Of a stretch of DNA of 64,000 bases, positions 9,456 through 17,810 are shown piece after piece (within the stretch, counting starts at the first letter, position 1; each line of letters begins with the position of its first letter). The position numbers and the translations under genes are program-made. Source of the stretch: Karstenula rhodostoma CBS 690.94 (Eukaryota > Ascomycota > Dothideomycetes > Pleosporales > Didymosphaeriaceae); NCBI GenBank assembly GCA_010093485.1, contig MU001509.1, positions 428,256 to 492,255 on the forward strand, given 5' to 3'. The notes under the pieces were generated by a model. That model had not been told where the DNA came from. It was given only the letters and a program-made list of their open reading frames with translations, and did no database searches.

Positions 9456-11102
9456 TCATACCTGCGGTTGGTTCTCATTTTTGATGTCTTCGATCTCCCT
9501 GAGTTCAGCGTCAGTCTGGTCTCGCATCTCTTCTGCTTTCTTGATTGCCTGGCGGTGGTGCCCAATCTGATCGTCTAAGCTCTTTTTTCTTTTCAAAAGC
9601 TCGTTCTTTTTCTTTTCCAGTTGATTCATATCCAGACTCTCAGCAAGATCAGGTGATTCGAGACGAGGGCCAAGTTCATAAGCGGGGCCTTGTTGGTCGA
9701 GAGGTGGTGAGGTTGGGGAAAGCACTGTTTGATGCGATGTCTTTGGCGTAGAGAGACCCCCGGGACTGGTCTGCAGACCTGTTGGTGTTCGGACAGCTTC
9801 CGTGGTCTCCACAATACCTTCATTCCCGCTCACCTCCTCACGTTGGGACTGTGCACGGCGATATTGGGTGTGATATGCGTTTGCCCCGGTTTTGAGGTAC
9901 TGTTCGAACTTCTTATCCTTGACGATATCTTTCTTTCGCAAGTCGAGGTCCCATGCTTCGCAAGCGAGAAAGAAGTAGTACTTCCCTATATTTATCATGG
10001 GATCGATGTAAAGACCTCCTGCCTTGCCTGTACGAAAAGGCTCCAATAAAGTGATTCCGTTGATTTCAAGATCGGGTTCTTCCTTTAGAACGACTCGTCC
10101 CGTCCCGCCCTGTTCTGGATGGCTGGTTTCAATCTCAAACCAAGGACGGCCTACTTCCTTCTCGATGTACATCCAGACTTTATGTTTGCCCTTGTGTCCA
10201 ATGCAGAGCCGTAGTGGTAACAAATTCTCTCGCCCATCTTCCGTACTATCCTCAATTTGTATGTCCTCCAAGGGGGGCAAACTGGTCAGATTTGTGATAG
10301 ACTTCCTGATTTTATGGAGAGTCCTCGAAATATCAGAGTCTTTTTGCACTGTGCCCGTACCACTCTTGAGCGCTGAGTATGTTGCTGATGATAATGTTCC
10401 TCCAGGGCGCTGTGGCATCGTCTTCGACCCTTCTGAAGAGCTGATAAGGATATCTTCAGAACTCGTGTACCCAGGGGAGGGGGTAGTCGTTTGATCCTCT
10501 TGGTTTTTGAGTATTGAATCTCTAACATGGTCTACCGAAAGTAGATTTGTCAAGGCAGACGCCAGCTTTTCACGCTTCTCACTGTTGAAGGTGAAGGTCT
10601 CCGGCAGACAAAAATTTGCAGCATTGGGAGAGTTAGCTGCCCATTGTAAAAAGTAGTAGTCAAGAAGCGCACGACTTGGCCCGAGCATGGTTGTTTCAGA
10701 CCCGGATGGCTCGGCCCCAGAGGTTTCTGTTTTCGGAAATTCTTTGAACAAGCCTCCATACAGATAGCTGCTCCAGTCAAATGGTGCCTTATCACCCATT
10801 GCATGAGAGTTGACAAATATGATGTCACTTTCCCAAGGCTTCTTTTTCTCCCTGACATGGGGCCAATTCGTCCATCCCTTGATGGAAAACAAGATTGGTT
10901 CTTTGTTGCTCCCCTCCACGTGGCCAAAACGAAACATAAGGTCTCCATTATCATCCTGGAAGATGTCATGGATCTCGTAAGAGGGAAGTATATCTAGAAC
11001 CTTCCGGAAATTTTGACGATGTAAGTCTTTATTTATGCCCTGTAGCATCAGCTGACTGCGCGGTTGAGCATTTGAATCGACCTTCTGGAGATTCGTCGAC
11101 AT
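9456..11102 (-). CDS. Tandem paralogue 3, with coiled-coil tail, of an unrecognised family
   Basis: A single-exon 548-residue protein with ATG at 11102. It is the most diverged copy but keeps the family order: APFDWSSYLYGGLF (106-119), ALLDYYFLQWAANSP (145-159), a Ser/Thr-rich linker (200-255), ISRTLHKIRKSI (258-269), LLPLRLCIGHKGKHKVWMYI (294-313), KYYFFLACEAWDLDL (374-388), and KFEQYLKTGANAYHTQY (398-414). It then has a Pro/Ser/Thr-rich linker and a charged coiled coil (about 490-540, QLEKKKNELLKRKKSLDDQI). This tail is absent from paralogue 2; a related helical tail may survive as a relic behind paralogue 1. The coil suggests oligomerisation or a partner protein. I do not recognise the family. 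Confidence 0.7.
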   Translation of the reverse strand: MSTNLQKVDSNAQPRSQLMLQGINKDLHRQNFRKVLDILPSYEIHDIFQDDNGDLMFRFGHVEGSNKEPILFSIKGWTNWPHVREKKKPWESDIIFVNSHAMGDKAPFDWSSYLYGGLFKEFPKTETSGAEPSGSETTMLGPSRALLDYYFLQWAANSPNAANFCLPETFTFNSEKREKLASALTNLLSVDHVRDSILKNQEDQTTTPSPGYTSSEDILISSSEGSKTMPQRPGGTLSSATYSALKSGTGTVQKDSDISRTLHKIRKSITNLTSLPPLEDIQIEDSTEDGRENLLPLRLCIGHKGKHKVWMYIEKEVGRPWFEIETSHPEQGGTGRVVLKEEPDLEINGITLLEPFRTGKAGGLYIDPMINIGKYYFFLACEAWDLDLRKKDIVKDKKFEQYLKTGANAYHTQYRRAQSQREEVSGNEGIVETTEAVRTPTGLQTSPGGLSTPKTSHQTVLSPTSPPLDQQGPAYELGPRLESPDLAESLDMNQLEKKKNELLKRKKSLDDQIGHHRQAIKKAEEMRDQTDAELREIEDIKNENQPQV

Positions 11103-11178
11103 TTTGAGAGGATAACTTGGGAAATCCCTGAGAGGCAGGGTATAAGTAAGAAACCTACCCTCTGTTGAAATTCCTTCT

Positions 11179-11204
11179 GCCCAGGCTTTAGCAAGCTAAA
11201 TACA
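11179..11204 (-). promoter_or_regulatory. Degenerate version of the shared paralogue promoter
   Basis: The plus strand tgcccaggctttagcaagct, followed by aaatac, aligns loosely with the block upstream of paralogue 2 (tgcac-tccaggc...aattaatatac). It lies 77-102 bp upstream of the ATG of paralogue 3. Confidence 0.3.
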
Positions 11205-11749
11205 CATCCTCAGTTTGCCAGTTATTGCCCACGCGGATTAGTACGCATTGTCACAAATGCCACCAAGCTTAACAAAGAAGAACATACAATTTCGGTATGT
11301 ACGTAAACGATATATCACAAATCACCAGATCTGCAAGTTATTCTGCGCACGTTTGATACGCCATTAGGTAGCCATGATTCGAACAAGCAGTGTAAAATAC
11401 CTGAACGAAAGGAAGAGCACTCCCCAGCTGTGTTAGCCCACGAATGACAATGGAGTACTAAGGTTTGTGACCTACTACTGTAATGCGCAAGTCTTGTGGA
11501 AAGTGCACTGAATCGTCGTAGGTGAAGTATGTGCTACTTTCGCGGAAAAACTGTCCATTTCGAAGCCTAGGTTGATGTATGCACATATTCTATTAGCCCA
11601 GACTTGTTTCACAGGTAGAGATAACTAAGTAACGTCGCTAAACTAGATCTGCTACTCGATTCTATGACTTCGACACGGATGTATGGTTCTTGTATGCAAT
11701 AGCTAGCGCAGGTAATAGAAGAGAAAATCCCCTGGGAGATTACAGCGAG
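11205..11749. other. Divergent promoter region
   Basis: This lies between paralogue 3 and the RING gene. The RING frame is open back to 11642 (FYDFDTDVWFLYAIAS...) without an ATG. An upstream exon spliced at the AG of aactag (11645-11646) is possible but not shown. Confidence 0.4.
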
Positions 11750-12466
11750 ATGTTTGAGGACATTGTTTATGTCAACGCTATGCAAACAATCCTCGAGAGG
11801 TCACAAGTACGATTGAACCCGTTAGAGGCAGGCAAAATCGTAGGCTGTTTCGTCCGGCTGAGCTCTGAGGTGTACCTAACATTCGATTCTTACCCAGACA
11901 ACCCAGGCTGGCGTACGGTACATGAGACTCTGTCGCAATTCTGGGTCAATCTGATTGCAGATTCCGACCTCAACGATGACAATCGAGATTACATGAACAA
12001 TATCAACCTGCGACACACCATTCGTAGGCTTTGGAAGTCAATCCGATATTACCGCCGGAGGGGCCGATCTGGACATGAGTTGTGGATTGAAGTCGCTAGT
12101 CGTCTAACACAACTTGCTCTGGTAGTCTTGAACATTACCCGGGATAATCAGGCCCAAAATAGCTTACTTTTTGGGATGTGTTTACAGTTCCCCAATGGCA
12201 GAAGCAGAGGGGCATGGTTGTTTTTGCCGGAAGAGGGGACGAATGAAACCGCTGACCGGGCGAATGCTCGGATGACTCCGGTATCTGCAGTCTCTGAGCC
12301 ATGCAGCAGGGATGAAGATTGCAATATCTGCTGTGAAAAGTTGGTAGACGGTGTGGAGGTCAAGGTCTGTGGGTATTGTTTCTGCGCAGACTGTTTAGAG
12401 ACATGGATGCATGATGGCGTAGGTGCGATACACTGTTGTCCCATGTGCAGGAGCTCTCTCGTTTGA
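11750..12466 (+). CDS. RING-finger protein (putative E3 ubiquitin ligase)
   Basis: At least 238 residues from the first in-frame ATG (11750); the true N terminus may be longer. The C-terminal 50 residues form a RING-type zinc finger. CNIC is the first Cys pair, then CGYCFCADCLETWM in place of the usual CGHxFCxxCLxxW, and CPMC as the last pair, five residues before the stop. The canonical His is Tyr, with a Cys just after it, so the fourth ligand is probably Cys (C4C4-like). The upstream part is helical and Arg-rich, with no recognised domain. RING proteins usually recruit an E2 enzyme for ubiquitin transfer; the substrate is unknown. It is transcribed divergently from paralogue 3. Confidence 0.65.
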   Translation: MFEDIVYVNAMQTILERSQVRLNPLEAGKIVGCFVRLSSEVYLTFDSYPDNPGWRTVHETLSQFWVNLIADSDLNDDNRDYMNNINLRHTIRRLWKSIRYYRRRGRSGHELWIEVASRLTQLALVVLNITRDNQAQNSLLFGMCLQFPNGRSRGAWLFLPEEGTNETADRANARMTPVSAVSEPCSRDEDCNICCEKLVDGVEVKVCGYCFCADCLETWMHDGVGAIHCCPMCRSSLV

Positions 12467-13094
12467 TCGAAGACAATTCTAATTGCGCAGGTTATCGCTG
12501 TGAGATCATCAATAGTCCTCAAACAATTCCCAGGCTCAATGCTATCGTCACACGGAAATCGATAGAACGTTGATTTATAGCACATGTACGTTATTTGATA
12601 CATTTTAAAACTAAATTTAGTGACATTGATTCTTTTTCCATAGGTGATTTCGTGTTCCACTTGTAAGGCTATGAGAATGTATGATATGACTGCCTTCATA
12701 AGACAGTGAGTACGCTTGAAAATTTTAAAACATGCCATCTGTCCTCCAATATAGACCCTCCTTCAGTCGTTCAACAACACCCTTTCCTCCACACGTGATC
12801 GCGGTATTGCGCTGATACTCAGAGCTCTAAAAACTGAATTTTGATGAGCATGTTCTAGAAATGAACGTATGAATAGCCGATGAGGGAATGCAGCTGGCAT
12901 TTCGCTACTGCGCTCGATTCCTGACGCAATGACTATTCGAACATGAAAAGACACTATCGTGCACGAAGCTGATACGCAATTAGCCTTGCTACACCCTGAA
13001 GAGTGACACACAGAAAAATGAACAGATGAACTGCTGACACTCACTTCTTGGGCTTTTGAAATGATGCCGTGGTTGGGGTTGACCAATATACCCC
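12467..13094. other. Intergenic, convergent
   Basis: This lies between two converging genes. No coding signal or structural RNA is recognised. Confidence 0.5.
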
Positions 13095-13730
13095 TCATGC
13101 GCTGTTCTTATCCGCGTCAACCTCGACATGTCCAGCATCTCGCGCTTTGTCCTCATCGAGACGTGCACGACTTTCTTCCACAATGGTGAGCTCCAAGACA
13201 GGCTTTGCGGCAATTTCTAGCCCCGTGCACCAATCGCGGTGCTCTAGCCAACCATTCACAGTGCCTTTCGCGCGTTTGGTATCATCGGCCCGCTCCAGAT
13301 CTGCCACCTTGTCGAACAGGCGCACTCCACCATCCGTTGTAGCTTCTGCAAGTAGACTGTGGATGGGCCGGTCGAAGCACATCCACTCGATGCGGTCCTC
13401 GTCCAGCAGACGAAATCCCAATGCACTGCCCCTTGATTTCGGGCGTCCGCGGTATCGGAAGACATTGAACAGGTAGGCAACTTCAGTGAAGCCGATGGGG
13501 ACCTCGTCACCATCCGGAACCTGGTTCTTCTCCGATCCATCATTGTTGCAGAGAGTGTCCTTTGACTCTAGGCGGCGAACGAAACCAGGTGTTTTGGCGG
13601 CGAACATCTCCTCGAATTGCGTTATGGGTAGAACGTGATGCGGATAGTGGTACAACTCGATCGTCCTTAGGTAAGACCGGTATTCGATCTGCTTGAGAGG
13701 GGCGTGATCGGGGTTTTGTGGAGGAGCCAT
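13095..13730 (-). CDS. Hypothetical protein, 211 residues
   Basis: I do not recognise this protein. The ATG at 13730 opens MAPPQNPDHAPLKQ. The frame stays open upstream to about 13898 without an ATG, and the upstream residues (SETKAELRLNINIPYPELPG) look coding. An additional 5' exon spliced in near 13850-13900 is therefore likely. The sequence has a globular composition, with FTEVAYLFNVFRYRG and ALGFRLLDEDRIEWMCFDRP in the middle and an Asp/Glu/Lys-rich C terminus (ESRARLDEDKARDAGHVEVD). No signal peptide or membrane segment is visible. Confidence 0.55.
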   Translation of the reverse strand: MAPPQNPDHAPLKQIEYRSYLRTIELYHYPHHVLPITQFEEMFAAKTPGFVRRLESKDTLCNNDGSEKNQVPDGDEVPIGFTEVAYLFNVFRYRGRPKSRGSALGFRLLDEDRIEWMCFDRPIHSLLAEATTDGGVRLFDKVADLERADDTKRAKGTVNGWLEHRDWCTGLEIAAKPVLELTIVEESRARLDEDKARDAGHVEVDADKNSA

Positions 13731-14873
13731 GACGATCACAGACTTGGATGTAAATTGGTAGAGAGTCGCGCCTGGTAGCTCCGGGTATGGGATGTTTATA
13801 TTGAGGCGCAATTCAGCCTTGGTTTCACTAAGACCCGTTGGAGGTGAAAAGATCCTGTGCACAGCGCGGGTGCGTGTACTTAGCTTGTTCGTGAGCACAT
13901 GACTGGCGTTGGTTGACCCGTGTGCCTTCTACAATGCTCGATAGCCTTGTTTTTACGGATATCCTTCGTACAATTGGGGCGTCTAACCAGAATTCATGTT
14001 CATGTGACTGGTATCTAGTACACAAAACCCGATATACCAACCATGTGCGCGGCCCAATAAAGCATTTTGAGTTTTCCACAACAGATCGATCGAAAACGGG
14101 CGTAGGGCTCACCGGTCCATGAGCAGGTATGCTCACAGTGAACCATAGATGAAGTGCTAGAGGAAGCTCTAGCTACAGATGGGTGTAAAATGCCAGTACT
14201 TGTCCGTTTAAGAGAGACTCTATAACAAGCAACCACAACCATCCAGCGTAATCCACTCAGATCACGACCATAAACTGAGATCCTTACCCTAGGACCTCGT
14301 TGCTCCTGTTACGTCGACGCAGTCCACTAAAAGCAGTTCGCAAGCCATCAACCGGTACCATGAGTATGTTCCGAATCACCCCAGACCTCACTACCAGGTC
14401 AGTATAATATTCCAAGAGAGCCTTACCGGCGTGAGTTTGGTGGCACATCTCATAGGTATACACTTGAAGCATGAAGAGTGCGATTCAATGTCGGAGGGGA
14501 GAAGGCGGCCACTTGCTAGAAAGTCGCGCCGTAGCCTAATCCGCAACAAGGCGGTGTGCTTTCAGAAAGTAGACCCAAGCCTCGCGCGCCACAGTTAAAA
14601 TTTGCTTAGTATCCTTCTATGATTCCTTCCGCCGAAAGTGGAAGTAACCGAGACACGCGGATCGGAAGACTCAAGTGCCATTTATCACGTGATTGGAAGT
14701 TTTCACCTGATGACATCACATGACTGAAGTCATTCAATCATCTCTACAAGTTCTTGCTCCTAAACCTTGACTTTAAGAAACCGTACGGATTTACTGTTTC
14801 TTATTGTCTAGCCATCAAGGGTTGTGACCCTTCCAGAGCTTCTATTCCTGTTTCGTTCGATGCAGCAAATGCG
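13731..14873. other. Intergenic
   Basis: The stretch holds the 5' region of the preceding minus-strand gene. Near 14685-14730 it has closely spaced cacgtga/tcacatga E-box-like sites. No gene is supported. Confidence 0.4.
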
Positions 14874-15261
14874 TTATTCAAGGTATTCAAAGGTTGGCAT
14901 GACGGACTTGACCATGATGTGGGCCTCGGCTAGGGAATGAAGCTGGGCGATATCGTTCGTGGTCTCATCATCGTTGTTTTGGTATGCGAAGTCTTGCAGT
15001 GGTGCCGGGGGAGCTGCCTGAGCGGAGCAAAGGATTGACGCTTGTTGAAAGCAAACTCGTAGATCCATCCTTGTTGTGGGTACGTGTCTGCGGGACGGAC
15101 TTGTACAATTAGTGCTTTTGAGTGTGTCTTATTGGACTCTGTAAATTCCCGAGTCGTACGTGGGTAGCGATGGTAACCTTGGGCCGCAATTGGGAGGCGC
15201 ACTCCCGGCAGGGGCAGGTCATCCGGCCCAAGGGCGTTGGGGCTGTCACCATTGTGGCCAT
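14874..15261 (-). CDS. Putative small spliced gene with CxCxxC...H motif
   Basis: On the minus strand an ATG at 15261 begins a frame with TCPCRECASQLRP and TIATH, a CxCx2C...H pattern seen in many short fungal proteins, some linked to transposases. The frame closes at 15108. A second open frame (about 15020-14874) encodes an acidic tail ending in SVMPTFEYLE. A GTACGA donor near 15158 and a GCTCAG acceptor near 15019 would join them in phase, but other splice choices are possible. The exon structure is unresolved and the function unknown. Confidence 0.35.
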
Positions 15262-15723
15262 TGATTTTGCGAGAATCTGTTGCTATTTGGAAGGGTCTTT
15301 AGAAGGGAGCGTGTTGAGAGATCGAGACGGTGCCGCGGGAAACCCTTCTGCATAGCCTGGTTGCCAAACTTATAACGCGTGGTATCTTCCTTATGTATGC
15401 AGATTAAAACAGCGCAAGTTTTCTCGTATCCATACTACTATGCAGCGCTATTTCATGCCCAGTAGCCTAAATTTCAGAGTCTTCTTCTTCCCGTCCCTTG
15501 ATTTATCCCCATGGGTACCATTGAAGCGCGCGGCAGCTCCGTCTCTGGGGTCACTAGACCCTGTCTTCCGCGCTACAGCTATATTCGGTGGACCGCAGTG
15601 CAATGCCCGGGGAGTGAGTGGTCACGCAAGCGTTTGCCGATACGTACCTGCCTCCTCGTCGCTCCTTCCTCACCTTCACTTCGACTGACTCACCCCGCCG
15701 CGCGAGCAAGCGCGTCTCTCACC
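15262..15723. other. Intergenic, upstream region of the repeat-protein gene
   Basis: There is no gene. The part nearest the TATA box is C/T-rich, as in strongly expressed fungal promoters. Confidence 0.45.
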
Positions 15724-15731
15724 TATAAATA
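15724..15731 (+). promoter_or_regulatory. TATA box of the DPLAS repeat-protein gene
   Basis: TATAAATA is followed by a CT-rich tract, 126 bp before the ATG. It is an unusually clear core promoter for this window. Confidence 0.6.
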
Positions 15732-15856
15732 CCGCTCTCCCCTCCCCAACTTCTCTTCTTTCCATCCTCTCTCTTCATACGAAGCTTCTACAATCCACTT
15801 CCAACACCATTTCTCTTGCGTCCCGCATAGCCAATCCACACACAATCATCGACAAC

Positions 15857-16433
15857 ATGAAGCTGCTCGCCATTACCCTCTTCGCGGCGGCTGCCGTCGC
15901 TGTCGCAATCCCCGCTCCCAACGAGGATGTCCAAGGTGAGCCCCGCGCCCTGACGTACCCTGGGTGCGATTTCTGATCACAATGCAGGTTTCCAGTGCCG
16001 CCGCAACTCTGCTGGTCGTTGCACCCGCAACACCAATACCGTTGCTAGCGACCCTCTTGCATCCGATCCCCTGGCGTCCGATCCTCTTGCGTCCGACCCT
16101 CTCGCGTCCGACCCTCTCGCGTCCGACCCTCTCGCGTCCGACCCTTTTGCCTCCGATCCCTTGGCATCTGATCACTTGGCATCTGATCCTCTTGCGTCTG
16201 ATCCTCTTGCGTCTGATCCTCTTGCGTCTGATCCTCTTGCGTCTGATCCTCTTGCGTCTGATCCTCTTGCGTCTGTTCCTCTCGCAGCTAGGTCTGATAC
16301 TCTCGCAGCTAGGTCTGGTCCTCTCGCCTCCGACCCTCTCGCCAGCGACCCTCTCGCTTCCCATGGCACTCAAGGCTTCACGTGCCGTCGTGATTCGGCA
16401 GGTCGCTGCACTCGCGACGCCCAGATTGTCTGA
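15857..16433 (+). CDS. Small secreted protein with DPLAS pentapeptide repeats
   Basis: Two exons (15857-15935 and 15988-16433) with a 52-nt intron (GTGAGC...ATGCAG) give 174 residues. Residues 1-18 are a clear signal peptide (MKLLAITLFAAAAVAVA, with a cut near AIPAP). The mature protein opens with FQCRRNSAGRCTRNT. It then has 15 uninterrupted units of D-P-L-A-S (one DPFAS, one DHLAS), an imperfect part (VPLAARS, DTLAARS, GPLAS) and two more units. It closes with FTCRRDSAGRCTRDAQIV, a near copy of the opening motif. Each end carries two Cys, so disulfides may pin the ends. There are no Lys-Arg sites between units, which argues against kexin-released peptides. The layout fits a repeat-containing cell-wall or effector-type protein; that role is inference. 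I recognise no known family. Confidence 0.75.
16050..16274 (+). repeat. 15-bp coding minisatellite, 15 units
   Basis: In-frame tandem units of gatcctcttgcgtct and variants encode DPLAS. Units 10-15 (16185-16274) are identical at DNA level, while units 1-9 vary mostly at third codon positions. This points to recent expansion of the right-hand block. Confidence 0.9.
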
Positions 16434-17810
16434 TCAGGAGTATGGCGCACCGTTCTAGCACTTGATCAAGAACAGAAGGTGCATGGAGACTAGATGGTGA
16501 AGGCAGCCGATGAAGGAAAGGCGAATAGTACATATAACGAGCAATAACTCAGCGTAGATTCATTCGGTTCCATGCGACATCCTGTGTACCCGTGACTTGG
16601 TGAGATGCTCAAGAATGTACAGTGCCATGACCTCATCCCACATTCGCGACCAGCTGTCTTATCATTGCCCCCTCCTGGTTCCTTGCAATTTGTGCGAAAA
16701 TTGATGCTGCAACATGTTGGACTCATAGACGGTACGTTCAAGGGAGGTGAACCAGTTATGATCTCTTGCTATTTTTGCAAACAAAACCAATCATCTAGCA
16801 ACTGGAACTAACCGCAGAAAGCCCGCAGGCAGGGGCTTCTAACCTAATAACGCATCGATACGTAAAACGAAAGCAGGAAATCCGTTGTGAGACACGTCAA
16901 CAGTAAAGATAGCAAGCGTAGAGGGAGAATCAAGTTTAAGTCTAAAGTGTCCATTGACAGTATCGACGCGGAAAACAAAGGATAATGCGGTCAAACACTG
17001 TCAAACCAAAGTAAAAAATGCAGCAAAATGCAGAGAACGAACTGATGTGGAAAAAGAAATGCCACTCTCCGCAACTCAAACTGCAAAACAAATATCCCCA
17101 AGGTCTCCCGCCGCGGCTAAGTGTGTGGCTACACTTTCCCTGTCCAGTCCCTATCACAGACTCCCGCACCCTCGTCAATGTGCCCGCAGCCAACCTTTGT
17201 AATTCTTTCCCCGCTGTTCTCCAGCCGCTAGTATCCATTTACAAGGGTATTGGAATAGAGTGCCTTTAAAAGCCTCAATCCATCCGCCAACATTGTTTTT
17301 CTCCATATACGCGGGAACATTTGGATTGTCTTGTTTGCTGCGATCAGTGCTTGCGCCCGACCACTCATATCGCTTTCTTGCAACCAAGGGTGATAACCTA
17401 CAACTTTGATGATCAAGCGGGAGGAGTCGGATGAGACGTCGCGTTGGTGAGGGTGAACGGGCGATCGTTTTCTCTTCGGGAACTCAACAAGGCTTGTCGG
17501 GCTTCTCTGGTGATTTTACCATCGTTATGTACAACCAACCAATCCCATCACCACTATTGCAACTAAGGAGGTCTGACCTACAACTTTGATGCTCAAGTGG
17601 GAGAGATGGTTTGGGGTGCAGCGTGGGCTGAGGGTGCACGAGCAGGCTTCTTCTGTCCGAGAATCGAGTTTGGGCTCTTGAGCGTTTCGGGAGGTTGTTG
17701 CCACTGGTTTTTGCTCCTCATCCTTCATATACAGTCTCAGCGGTACAGGCCAAGGTGCTCAAGTAAATCCAAATAAAACAAGACAAAGTCCAACCAGTGC
17801 TGTAATAGGC
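16434..17810. other. Intergenic
   Basis: I find no convincing gene. Short frames lack splice-supported structure. The stretch contains one imperfect direct repeat (17383-17640). Confidence 0.45.
17383..17640. repeat. Imperfect direct repeat, two copies 180 bp apart
   Basis: gcaacYaagg..., then cctacaactttgatgMtcaa, then gYgggag occurs at about 17383-17460 and again at about 17563-17640. Weaker similarity (gtgagggtgMac) extends to the right. The two copies read as similar short peptides (IKVVG) on the minus strand, but no gene is supported. Confidence 0.45.

Noticed and set aside
16050..16350. Repeat protein as precursor of kexin-released or cyclic peptides
   Set aside because: No Lys-Arg or Arg-Arg cleavage sites lie between the units; basic pairs occur only in the framing motifs.
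15873..16373. Long Arg/Lys repeat frame on the minus strand
   Set aside because: It is the antisense reading of the 15-bp DPLAS minisatellite. The plus strand has the signal peptide, intron and TATA box.
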